A program made the translations under genes and the position numbers. The notes beneath the pieces are model-generated. The model was given only the letters and a program-made list of their open reading frames with translations, was not told the origin of the DNA and did no database searches. Below, in pieces: positions 17,024 to 24,908 of a stretch of 26,625 bases of DNA. The DNA lies in contig DHJA01000150.1 of the NCBI GenBank assembly GCA_002404095.1, forward strand, positions 56,739 to 83,363, given 5' to 3'. Position 1 is the stretch's first letter; the number at the start of each line of letters is the position of its first letter. The DNA is from Planctomycetaceae bacterium UBA4732 (GTDB lineage Bacteria > Planctomycetota > Planctomycetia > Gemmatales > Gemmataceae).

Positions 17024-18493
17024 CTATTTAGCCCCGCCGCGTTCGTTGGTCACGGTCGCCGTCACGTTAGGCGCGGCGACCTTGGGCGGTTCCACCGCTT
17101 TCTCGCGGACTATCAGCTTGTCGCGGACGCGCTGCAAGCCGCTCACCACAACGATTTCGCCCGCGTCGAGATTGCTGGTGATCACGCGCATTCCGTTCTG
17201 ATACGAACCGATTTCAACGTAGCGGGCAAATGTCTCTCGAAGAGGTTTGCCTTTGTCGTTTTTGACGACCTCGCCTGTTTTGTCGTCCACGGCGTCTTTA
17301 ACGACGTAGACGAGCTTACGGCCCTGATCGGCGACCAAGGCCGCTTCGGGAACGACGACGGCGGAATGCTTCTGGCCGATGGGCAACTCGATGCGCGCGA
17401 ACATACCCGGCGCGAGGACTTTGCCGGGGTTGGGAAACTGGCCCCAGACGCGCAGCGTACCAGTAAGCGGATCTTCTTTGTTGTCGGAAAACTTGACGAC
17501 GCCGGGATGCCGCGGTTCGCCTTTCTGGTACATGGGAGGCAGCTTGTTCGCTTCCTCTTCCGAGAGGGATTTTCTACGCTTGGCGTCTTTTTTCACATCT
17601 TCCGCAGTGAAGGCAAATCCTTGTTCATCGGCCAACCCCAGGTAAACCGGGAGATTGATGTCGCCGCGCGTGCTGCGCGGGATTTCTCCATCTTCAACAA
17701 GCCGGCGCAGGCGGAGTAAAGTTCGTTCATCCACATCGAAGTATGCGTAAATAGGGTCGAGCGAAACAATCGTGGCAAGAGGGGTAGTGTCCGCCTGAAC
17801 GATGTTGCCGACGTCGATATTCCGCCGGCTGATGCGGCCGTCGAACGGGGCGACGATGTCGGCGAACTTCAGGTTGACCTCGGCGCCTTCCTGCGCGGCC
17901 TGCGCGGACGTGACTGTGGCCTTGGCGGCGACCAGGGTGGCCTGGGCCGCCTTCAAGTTGGAGTCCGCCACAAGGGCGTTGTTTTTGTCCCGGAGACGGT
18001 CCTGGGCCGTCGTGGCGCTTGGGGCACGAACGTCACGGTTGTAGACGTCGTTCTGGACGTCCAGCTGTGTTTTCGCCGCCTCGCTGTTGAACTCCGCAGC
18101 CTTGACCTTTGCCGATCCCTCCGCGACGGCGGCCTCGGCTTGCGCTAACGCCACCTGAAAGGGCCGTGGGTCGATCTTGAACAAATGGGCGCCCTTCTTA
18201 ACGTCGGCGCCCTGGTTGAAAGGCGCCTCGACCAAATATCCCGTTACGCGGGCGCGTAGGTCCACGGAGAAAAGGGCTTCGACGCGGCCGGTGAATTCAT
18301 CGGTGTCTTGCACGTCGCGGCTGATCGCTGGCGTGACCTCGACTTCCGGCGGAGGCGCTGCGGGCGGGGCGGCCGGAGGTGTGCAACCGAGCGCGACGGC
18401 GGCCGTAAACAACGCACCTACCCGCCAACTTTTCCACGCAACGAGAAACCCACTTCGCGCCCTAACAGTCGGTTCCGCGCGCTGTTTGTCCAT
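17024..18493 (-). CDS. RND efflux membrane fusion (periplasmic adaptor) lipoprotein, AcrA/MexA-like
   Basis: With the ATG at 18493 the product is 489 residues. It begins with a lipoprotein signal (VGALFTAAVALGC, lipid Cys at about 37) followed by a Pro/Ala linker. HlyD/AcrA features follow: TGRVEALFSVDLRARVTGYL, GADVKKGAHLFKIDPRPFQ (half lipoyl), a long Ala/Gln/Lys-rich hairpin coiled coil, the second half lipoyl (IVAPFDGRISRRNIDVGNIV), then the beta-barrel block FPNPGKVLAPGMFARIELP and the membrane-proximal EAALV region. A Lys/Glu-rich stretch of roughly 35 residues (EDVKKDAKRRKSLSEEE) is inserted before the barrel. The frame is open to 18583, but that extension would translate across the promoter and inverted-repeat operator, so I reject it. 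First gene of the efflux operon; it bridges the two RND pumps to an outer-membrane channel encoded elsewhere. Confidence 0.9.
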   Translation of the reverse strand: MDKQRAEPTVRARSGFLVAWKSWRVGALFTAAVALGCTPPAAPPAAPPPEVEVTPAISRDVQDTDEFTGRVEALFSVDLRARVTGYLVEAPFNQGADVKKGAHLFKIDPRPFQVALAQAEAAVAEGSAKVKAAEFNSEAAKTQLDVQNDVYNRDVRAPSATTAQDRLRDKNNALVADSNLKAAQATLVAAKATVTSAQAAQEGAEVNLKFADIVAPFDGRISRRNIDVGNIVQADTTPLATIVSLDPIYAYFDVDERTLLRLRRLVEDGEIPRSTRGDINLPVYLGLADEQGFAFTAEDVKKDAKRRKSLSEEEANKLPPMYQKGEPRHPGVVKFSDNKEDPLTGTLRVWGQFPNPGKVLAPGMFARIELPIGQKHSAVVVPEAALVADQGRKLVYVVKDAVDDKTGEVVKNDKGKPLRETFARYVEIGSYQNGMRVITSNLDAGEIVVVSGLQRVRDKLIVREKAVEPPKVAAPNVTATVTNERGGAK

Positions 18494-18532
18494 AATACGA
18501 TCCGTAATCGGAGGAATAGTCGTCCCGAAACC

Positions 18533-18550
18533 GGACTGACCAGTCAGTCC
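18533..18550. promoter_or_regulatory. Inverted-repeat operator candidate (TetR-like) in the efflux/mbfA divergent region
   Basis: GGACTGACCAGTCAGTCC has two perfect 8-bp arms around a 2-bp centre. It lies 40-57 bases upstream of the fusion-protein ATG and directly downstream of its candidate -10 box, the classic place for a repressor. The shape resembles sites bound by TetR-family efflux regulators. No such regulator gene is in the window, so the binding protein is inferred only. Confidence 0.5.
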
Positions 18551-18553
18551 CGT

Positions 18554-18583
18554 TATAATGCGGCGTCGTAACCAGAAAGTCAA
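18554..18583 (-). promoter_or_regulatory. Candidate sigma70-type promoter for the efflux operon
   Basis: On the minus strand, TTGACT (18578-18583) could serve as the -35 box. It is followed after 17 bases by CATTAT (18555-18560), or after 19 bases by TTATAA. The same A/T block reads TATAAT on the plus strand (18554-18559), so it could also serve the divergent mbfA transcript, although no plus-strand -35 box is seen. Planctomycete promoter rules are poorly known, so this is tentative. Confidence 0.35.
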
Positions 18584-18663
18584 CCCTCACGGCGCTAGTG
18601 CGGCAGGGCAAGAGGCAAAGTAACACAGTCGGCCAACACAAAACTATACTAAGGGGAAGAACG

Positions 18664-18705
18664 ATGAACCGCAGAGGTCGCGCGGACTGGCGCGCCAAGT
18701 ATTAA
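18664..18705 (+). CDS. 13-codon leader ORF upstream of the membrane ferritin gene
   Basis: An ATG at 18664 opens MNRRGRADWRAKY and stops at TAA 18703-18705. A strong ribosome-binding site, AAGGGGA at 18651-18657, lies at ideal spacing. The stop codon overlaps the AAGGA Shine-Dalgarno sequence (18704-18708) of the downstream mbfA-like gene, the arrangement expected of a translationally coupled leader peptide. The peptide is rich in Arg and Lys (5 R/K in 13). A chance mini-ORF cannot be excluded, because no homologue comparison was possible. Confidence 0.4.
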   Translation: MNRRGRADWRAKY

Positions 18706-18715
18706 GGACACGGTG

Positions 18716-19672
<957 letters not shown>

Positions 19673-19699
19673 GGAACAGACCCTTACGGCGTCTGGTTC
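19673..19699. terminator. Weak bidirectional hairpin at the mbfA/MFS convergence
   Basis: GGAACAGAC (19673-19681) can pair with GTCTGGTTC (19691-19699) as two 4-bp stems split by one bulged G, around a 9-base loop. It sits exactly where the two converging genes end and includes the stop codon of the MFS gene. There is no U-tract on either strand, so terminator activity is only a possibility. Confidence 0.25.
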
Positions 19700-20937
19700 T
19701 CCGAAGGGGCGGACGCGCGGAATCGCCAATAGAGCAGGCCGTCATACACCAGTTTGAGCGCCCCCGATACGACAAACGGCGCGCCCGCAAGCATCGGGTT
19801 GGTGAAAAGCAAACCGACGAGGAACGGGGACAGCGCCGCGCCGGCCGTCCGCGCCACGCCGGTCACTCCGGCGGCGGCGGAGCGCTCGTCGGGGCGGACC
19901 ACGGCGGCGGTGTAGGATTGGCGGGCGGGAACGTCCATTTGTGAGATGGCAAAACGTAATAATAGGACGCCGACCGCTAGCGGCAGAGTCGGCATGAAGG
20001 GCACGAGGATCAGCAACAAGTTGGACGGGGCGTGGGTGAAGATCATTGTATTAAGAAGGCCGACGCGCTTGGCGATGGAGGCGGCGGCGAGGGCGGAGAA
20101 GCCGGCCAGAAAGTTGGCGCCCCAGAAGATGCCGCCGAGTGTGGCCGGGTCGGCATGAAAGCGCTCCTGAAACCAGTACGCCATGATGGTCTGCAAGACG
20201 AAACCGCCGGCGAAGGCGTCGAGGGCGAACAACGCCGACAGTCGCAGCACCACGCCGCGCGAGTGGTGCAGGCCGAGGAAAGCGGCGGGCCGCGGTTGTT
20301 CCGCTTCGCTCTGCGAAACGGCAAGCACTTCTGAGGTGGGCGATAACCGGGTGAACAGTAGCGCCAACAACACACCTGTCCCCGCGTAATACCATAAAAC
20401 GATGTGATAACTCTGCAACGCGGTGAAGCCGTCCGTTTGCAGAAATTGGACGAGCAGTCCGCACAGCAATGCGCCGAAGGCGGTGGCGAGCGAGCCGGTC
20501 AGGTTGTACCAGGCGAACACGCGCGTGCGCTGTTCCGTCGTCACCACTTGCGCTAAGGCCGCCTGCTCGATAGCGAGGAACGGCCCGACCTCGTTGCCGC
20601 TGGGGCTTATGACGCCAATGGTGGCGGCCGCGAGCAAGAGGTAAAAGTCGTCGGTCGAAAGGAACACCGCCCCGGCCAAGGCCATGAGGACCGCGCCAAC
20701 GATCAACATGCGCTTACGGCCGACGCGATCCGCCGTGGTGGTGATCCACAGTGAAACAGCCACATCGCCGAGTAGCGTCATGCTCGTCAGTAGGCCGATT
20801 CGTTCAACGGTCAGGCCGAGCGCGGCGAGATACAGCCACAAGATAAGGGCGAGGAAGCCGTAGGCGAACAGCCGCACCGCCCGCGTGACGAACAGCAGTC
20901 GCACGTCCGGCGCGTGAAAAGGCGTAGCGGAGGACAT
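19684..20937 (-). CDS. Major facilitator superfamily (MFS) transporter
   Basis: A 417-residue inner-membrane protein with about 12 hydrophobic helices in two halves. The MFS loop 2-3 motif is recognisable as LLGDVAVSLWITTTADRVGRKRML, and a central hydrophilic loop (SPTSEVLAVSQSEAEQPRP) separates the halves. A second-half repeat segment (DVPARQSYTAAVVRPDERSAAAG) is typical of the family. The ATG at 20937 is chosen because GAGG lies 6 nt upstream; a GTG at 20952 in the same frame has no ribosome-binding site. The substrate is not predictable; efflux of small molecules is a reasonable guess. It converges on mbfA and diverges from the coiled-coil gene, with a long palindrome in its upstream region. 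Confidence 0.87.
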   Translation of the reverse strand: MSSATPFHAPDVRLLFVTRAVRLFAYGFLALILWLYLAALGLTVERIGLLTSMTLLGDVAVSLWITTTADRVGRKRMLIVGAVLMALAGAVFLSTDDFYLLLAAATIGVISPSGNEVGPFLAIEQAALAQVVTTEQRTRVFAWYNLTGSLATAFGALLCGLLVQFLQTDGFTALQSYHIVLWYYAGTGVLLALLFTRLSPTSEVLAVSQSEAEQPRPAAFLGLHHSRGVVLRLSALFALDAFAGGFVLQTIMAYWFQERFHADPATLGGIFWGANFLAGFSALAAASIAKRVGLLNTMIFTHAPSNLLLILVPFMPTLPLAVGVLLLRFAISQMDVPARQSYTAAVVRPDERSAAAGVTGVARTAGAALSPFLVGLLFTNPMLAGAPFVVSGALKLVYDGLLYWRFRASAPSENQTP

Positions 20938-20964
20938 ACCCAACCTCGTCACCAGATCAGAACC

Positions 20965-21019
20965 GTGGGGCAGGTTTGTAACCTGCCGCTTCAGAAGGCA
21001 GGTTACAAACCTGCCCCAC
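20965..21019. repeat. Long palindromic repeat with 23-bp perfect arms
   Basis: The left arm (20965-20987, beginning GTGGGGCAGG and ending AACCTGCC) and right arm (20997-21019) are perfect inverse copies separated by the 9-base loop GCTTCAGAA. Each arm is itself nearly palindromic (GCAGGTT-TGT-AACCTGC), so the DNA can fold as one long hairpin or as two small ones. It lies between divergent genes, where no terminator is expected, which favours a dispersed palindromic or MITE-like repeat or a protein-binding site. Confidence 0.65.
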
Positions 21020-21089
21020 TACCGTATAGGATAAGAGCGTTGCGACGTTATATCACACCGCCCGGCCGCAGGTTCCCAGGAGAATGTTC

Positions 21090-22901
21090 ATGGCCCTCTC
21101 GACTGCATCGCCGCTGCAACGACAAGTGGCGCGCGTCCGCCGACGGCTGTTCCTGCAAACGCTGGTCCGTTCTCTGGTATGGAGCTGGTTTGGCGCCCTG
21201 ACGCTAACGGCCGTCTGGTTCCTTGTCCAGCCGCTGTTGATCGACGATAGGCATCCTCTCAATTGGATACGTTGGGCGGTTTTAGGCGGCGCCGCCCTCG
21301 TGGGTACAGGCGTGGCCGTCGCGATCGCCGTCATGCGCAGGGCGTCTTCCGTGCAAGCCGCGCTGGCGCTGGATGAACAATTTCGGCTCAAAGAGCGCGT
21401 CACGACTTCGCTGATGCTGCGGCCCGATGAAGCAGCCAGTTCCGCAGGGGCGGCCCTGTTGGCCGACGCCAATCAGCGCGTCGAACCGCTCCGCGTCGGC
21501 GACCGCTTTCCGGTGCGCATTCCGTGGACTGGAGTGCTGGCGCCGGCCGTCGGAATCCTCCTTGTTCTGCTTGCCATTTTCTATCACCCGGATTTCGGCC
21601 AGGCGCGGACCGCGACGCCGCCGGCCGTGGCCAACAACGATGCGATGAAAGCCGAGATCGACAAAGTGCGGCAGCAGTTGCAGGCCAAGCGCGAGGCCAA
21701 TAAGGACGTGGAAAGACCGAAATCGGCGGAACTCAAGAAGATCGAGGCCGAAATCGACAAGATGTTGAGCAATCCGCATGAGACGAAAGATCAGGTGCGC
21801 GAGGACATCAAGAAAGGCGACGAACTGCTAGATGACCTCAAAAAGCAGGACAAAGAGCAAGCCGACCGAGCCAGAGCGTTAAAGGAGCAGTTGCAACAAC
21901 TGGAGCGCGCCCAAAAGAAAGACGACTTGGCGAAGAATGAAGTTGGCCCGGCGAAAGACATGAAGAAGGCGCTCAGTCAGGGCGATCTGGCGAAGGCCAA
22001 GAAAGAGGCGAACGAACTAGCCAAGAAACTGCAAAACGAGGAGGAAGCGGACGAACTGCGCAAGAAGCTGAACGACGACAATGGCAAACTGACGCCGGAG
22101 GAAAAGCAGGAGTTGCAGGACGAGCTAAAGAAGAAAGAAGAAGCGGGCCTGACCAAAGAAGATCGGCAGAAGCTGGAAGAGCAGTTCAAAGACCTTGAGG
22201 ACGCCGCCGAGGAGTTGACGAAAAAAGACGAGGACGAGGAAAAGAAGCTGGACGAAGAAGCGGAGGAGTTGGAAAAGCAGGCCAAGAACGGCGAGATCGA
22301 CCAGGACCAGCTTCAGCGCGAAAAACAGAAATTGGAGAGGTTCAAAGGCCAATTACAGAGACAAAAGCGAGACCTAAAGGAGTTTGCCCAGAAGCTGAAG
22401 GACGCTCAACAGGCGATGAAGGAAGGCAAGGACGGCGAAGCGGCGCAGAAGCTCAAGGAAATCGCCGACCAGTTGGCCGAGATGGACGGCGACGGCGAGC
22501 GTGTGGCGATTCTACAGGCGATGCGACAAGTGCAGCAGATGAAAAAAGCCTTGTCGCAGGCGCTGGCCAAGCAAGATGGGCCGGGCGGCAAGGGCCAAGG
22601 CTCCGGGTCGCGTCCGGAGTCGGCGGACGCCAAGACGGGCGAAGAGGAGCATCAGGTTCATTCGGACCCGGACGACAAAGCCCGGCTACAGATCGTCGAT
22701 CACGTTCCGGGCGATGGTTTCAAAGGCCCGCGTAAACCGGCCGAGATGACGGACGAGATTCGCCGGGCGGCGCAGGAAGGGGCGGCGGCCAGCGAGCGCG
22801 AACGGCTTACAGACAAGGCGACGGCGGAGATGGCGCGCGGTTTCTTCGAGAAGATGCGTCCGCCGGACAAGGACGACAAGAAGGTGACGCCGAAATCGTA
22901 A
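21090..22901 (+). CDS. Membrane-anchored long coiled-coil protein (DUF4175-like N-terminus)
   Basis: A 603-residue protein with no enzyme motif. The N-terminal part has two adjacent membrane helices (about 27-50 and 60-82), a conserved-looking segment AALALDEQFRLKERVTTSLML (90-110), and a third helix (148-165). Residues about 183-480 are an almost uninterrupted Lys/Glu/Gln-rich coiled coil (for example LEEQFKDLEDAAEELTKK). A Gly/Pro/Asp-rich linker and a short helical tail follow (RDGFFEKM-type ending with KDDKK). The N-terminal layout recalls DUF4175 proteins; this is a resemblance, not a proven match. AGGAG lies 7 nt before the ATG at 21090, so that start is preferred over the ATG at 21084, which would leave only 1 nt. 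A structural, envelope-spanning or regulatory scaffold role is possible. Confidence 0.8.
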   Translation: MALSTASPLQRQVARVRRRLFLQTLVRSLVWSWFGALTLTAVWFLVQPLLIDDRHPLNWIRWAVLGGAALVGTGVAVAIAVMRRASSVQAALALDEQFRLKERVTTSLMLRPDEAASSAGAALLADANQRVEPLRVGDRFPVRIPWTGVLAPAVGILLVLLAIFYHPDFGQARTATPPAVANNDAMKAEIDKVRQQLQAKREANKDVERPKSAELKKIEAEIDKMLSNPHETKDQVREDIKKGDELLDDLKKQDKEQADRARALKEQLQQLERAQKKDDLAKNEVGPAKDMKKALSQGDLAKAKKEANELAKKLQNEEEADELRKKLNDDNGKLTPEEKQELQDELKKKEEAGLTKEDRQKLEEQFKDLEDAAEELTKKDEDEEKKLDEEAEELEKQAKNGEIDQDQLQREKQKLERFKGQLQRQKRDLKEFAQKLKDAQQAMKEGKDGEAAQKLKEIADQLAEMDGDGERVAILQAMRQVQQMKKALSQALAKQDGPGGKGQGSGSRPESADAKTGEEEHQVHSDPDDKARLQIVDHVPGDGFKGPRKPAEMTDEIRRAAQEGAAASERERLTDKATAEMARGFFEKMRPPDKDDKKVTPKS

Positions 22902-22913
22902 GAAGATAAACCG

Positions 22914-23243
22914 TCACAATTCTTCTCGCTTTTCATATTCTCCTTGCGGAGCGCGTTCCAGTTCCCCTTGCCATGCCCCGGCCGTTTCCTCGAAGAATCC
23001 CGGCGGCCAATCACTGTCTGTCGCGTCGGGCGCCCCCGGTTCGCATTGATCTGGACCGAAGAAGGTCTCATCCGTGATGCTTCCCGCCGTCTCCTCGAAG
23101 TACCCCGGCGGCCAACCGCCGTCCGCCATGCGCTGTTGTAAGTGGACGACCACCTCAAACTCCGCGTCCGGCGTTCCCACCGGAATGCTCAGATGCAACA
23201 CGCCGTCCGGCCCGGTCCTGCCGCTAGCTTGAATGGCTCGCAT
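22914..23243 (-). CDS. Small antitoxin-like protein with a duplicated WPPG(F/Y)FEETAG segment
   Basis: A 109-residue acidic protein. Residues 1-37 (MRAIQASGRTGPDGVLHLSI.. VVVHLQ) look like the small beta-rich N-terminus of AbrB/DUF-type antitoxins found in planctomycetes and cyanobacteria. The tail WPPGFFEETAGAWQGELERA followed by QGEYEKREEL is the characteristic C-terminus of that group. Here the core motif occurs twice, WPPGYFEETAG (44-54) and WPPGFFEETAG (79-89), which implies an internal duplication of about 35 residues. GGAGG lies 9 nt before the ATG. No PIN-type or other toxin gene is adjacent, so it appears to be an orphan. It converges on the coiled-coil gene with a 12-bp gap. The antitoxin role is inferred from family resemblance only. 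Confidence 0.7.
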   Translation of the reverse strand: MRAIQASGRTGPDGVLHLSIPVGTPDAEFEVVVHLQQRMADGGWPPGYFEETAGSITDETFFGPDQCEPGAPDATDSDWPPGFFEETAGAWQGELERAPQGEYEKREEL

Positions 23244-23333
23244 AACCTCGCACCTCCCGTTATTGCGGTTTCGCTCTTCGTGATTATACAGCGTTCTGTC
23301 AGATCAGTCCGGAGTTCCTGAGCTGCAGAACCC

Positions 23334-23843
23334 TCACCCCCCGCACAGCCGCGTAATGTGCTTCAGCATGTCGCGCACCGACAGCATCCCTAACACCCGG
23401 CCGTCCTGCACCACGGGTAGATGCCGATAGCCGCCGCCGTCCATCTTGTGCAGCACGAACGCCAGCGGGTCGGTCGGCCGCACCGTCTCCGGGTCGGCCG
23501 TCATGAATGCGCGCACCGGCCGGGCGGCGTAGTCCGGGTCGGAAGCCGCCTTGGTTAATAAGTCGCGCTCGCTGAAAATGCCTAGCAGTTGGCCCGCGTC
23601 GTCCACGATCAGCAGCGCTCCGACGTTGTTGGCCAGCATTGTACGGATGGCTTCGCCGGCCGTCGCCGTCGGCGGCAGCGTCACCGCCGGGCGCGGGTTC
23701 AGCACAGCCACGCGGTCTTCCAGCAGGCTGCGCTCGACGCGATCCTGCGCCGTCGGCTGGTCCAGCTGCGTCAGGTCCAGCAGGCAATGACCGCACTGCT
23801 CGGCGCCTGGCAGGTTATCGTGAGAACAAACGGGACAAATCAT
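23334..23843 (-). CDS. Zinc-ribbon plus tandem CBS-domain protein
   Basis: A 169-residue soluble protein. The N-terminus is a zinc ribbon with C3-x2-C6 and C17-x2-C20 (CPVC and CGHC). After a linker come two CBS domains: about 50-105 (AGEAIRTMLANNVGALLIVDDAGQLLGIFSERDLL) and 110-165 (MTADPETVRPTDPLAFVLHKM.. HLPVVQDGRVLGMLSVRDML). CBS pairs normally bind AMP, ATP or similar nucleotides and regulate a partner. It lies 37 bp downstream of korB on the same strand, so it may be co-transcribed and could report energy state to that enzyme; this link is inferred from position alone. The ribosome-binding site before the ATG is weak. Confidence 0.87.
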   Translation of the reverse strand: MICPVCSHDNLPGAEQCGHCLLDLTQLDQPTAQDRVERSLLEDRVAVLNPRPAVTLPPTATAGEAIRTMLANNVGALLIVDDAGQLLGIFSERDLLTKAASDPDYAARPVRAFMTADPETVRPTDPLAFVLHKMDGGGYRHLPVVQDGRVLGMLSVRDMLKHITRLCGG

Positions 23844-23880
23844 ATTAATCCGTAGTCCGTAGAGGAAAACCTTCTACTTG

Positions 23881-24900
23881 CTACTCAACGATCCAGGCGT
23901 CATCGCCGGTGAACAGCTCTTCGAGCTGGCCGGTGCCTTCCGACCGAATGGCCTCTTCGATTTGCCCGTCGAGCAAGTCGCTGTAGGTCGGCCGCTCCAC
24001 GCAACGCAGTACCCCGACGCATTCCGGCAGATTCGGATACACCATCCGGCTCAGCAGGTGCGCCAGCGTCGTGTCCGGGTCGCGCTCATCATGCACCAAG
24101 AGATCGGCGTGTGATGTGTCGTTGGTCAGCGTCACTGCCTCGGGGTGAAGGCCGCGAAGGCGGATGCCGCGATTCTGGTCCCGGCCGAAAACCAGCGGCT
24201 TGCCGTGTTCCAAATAGACGAGGTTGTCCGCCTTGACGCCCTTTTCGGTCGCGTACTCGAACACGCCGTCATTAAAGACTTTACAGTTCTGGTATATCTC
24301 CACGAAGGCCGAACCCTTATGCGCCGCCGCCCGTCGCAGCGTCTCGGTTAGATGCTCCACGTCCACATCAATAGTACGGGCCACAAACGTGGCTTCGGCC
24401 GCCACCGCCAGCGTCAACGCCCGTAACGGTTCGTCGATTGAGCCTTGCGGGTTGGCCCGGGTACGCGTACCGACGCGCGAAGTCGGCGAGTATTGCCCCC
24501 GCGTCAACCCCAGCACTTCATTGTTAAAAAGAAGAATTTTGAGGTCGATATTGCGCCGTAAAGCGTGAATGAGATGATTGCCGCCGATGGACAGGCCGTC
24601 GCCGTCGCCGGTGACGACCCAGACGCTCAATTCCGGCCGGGTAAGTTTTAGCCCCGTCGCCACGGTCGGCGCTCGGCCGTGGAGGGTTTGGAATCCGTAA
24701 GTATTGAGGTAATAAGGCATCCGGCTGGAGCAGCCGACGCCCGATACGAAGACCAGCCGCTCGCGCGGTATGCCCAGCGTCGCCAGCACCTGCTTCATCA
24801 CGGCCAGGATGGAGAAGTCGCCGCAACCCGGACACCAGCGCACCTCCTGGTCGCTTGCCAAGTCTTTCACCGTCAAAGGCAGCGCCGCCACTGAAGCCAT
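23881..24900 (-). CDS. korB: 2-oxoacid:ferredoxin oxidoreductase, beta subunit (KorB-like)
   Basis: A 339-residue cytosolic TPP-binding subunit. Characteristic blocks are RWCPGCGDFSIL (CPGC at 23-26), GVGCSSRMPYYLNTYGFQTLHGRA, the TPP/Mg motif VTGDGDGLSIGGNH (96-109), and NNEVLGLTRGQYSPTS. With KorA it would oxidise a 2-oxoacid (2-oxoglutarate or pyruvate type) to the acyl-CoA and reduce ferredoxin. The gene follows korA with an 8-bp gap, and AAGGTG precedes the ATG at 24900, so they form an operon. The C-terminal part (EEAIRSEGTGQLEELFTGDDAWIVE) is typical of the two-subunit bacterial enzymes. Whether it prefers 2-oxoglutarate or another acid cannot be decided here, so the symbol is provisional. 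Confidence 0.9.
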   Translation of the reverse strand: MASVAALPLTVKDLASDQEVRWCPGCGDFSILAVMKQVLATLGIPRERLVFVSGVGCSSRMPYYLNTYGFQTLHGRAPTVATGLKLTRPELSVWVVTGDGDGLSIGGNHLIHALRRNIDLKILLFNNEVLGLTRGQYSPTSRVGTRTRANPQGSIDEPLRALTLAVAAEATFVARTIDVDVEHLTETLRRAAAHKGSAFVEIYQNCKVFNDGVFEYATEKGVKADNLVYLEHGKPLVFGRDQNRGIRLRGLHPEAVTLTNDTSHADLLVHDERDPDTTLAHLLSRMVYPNLPECVGVLRCVERPTYSDLLDGQIEEAIRSEGTGQLEELFTGDDAWIVE

Positions 24901-24908
24901 TCCGCACC

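Noticed and set aside
15748..17031. Plus-strand open frame of 427 codons
   Set aside because: It lies wholly antisense to RND pump 2, which has strong family motifs; the product has only shadow-frame composition.
18494..18583. N-terminal extension of the fusion protein
   Set aside because: It would translate through the promoter and the inverted-repeat operator and would put about 30 residues ahead of an obvious lipoprotein signal.
20965..21019. Intrinsic terminator
   Set aside because: It lies between the start regions of divergent genes and has no U-tract on either side.
22914..23880. Toxin-antitoxin operon
   Set aside because: No PIN, RelE or other toxin-like frame is next to the antitoxin-like gene; the neighbours are a CBS protein and a coiled-coil protein.
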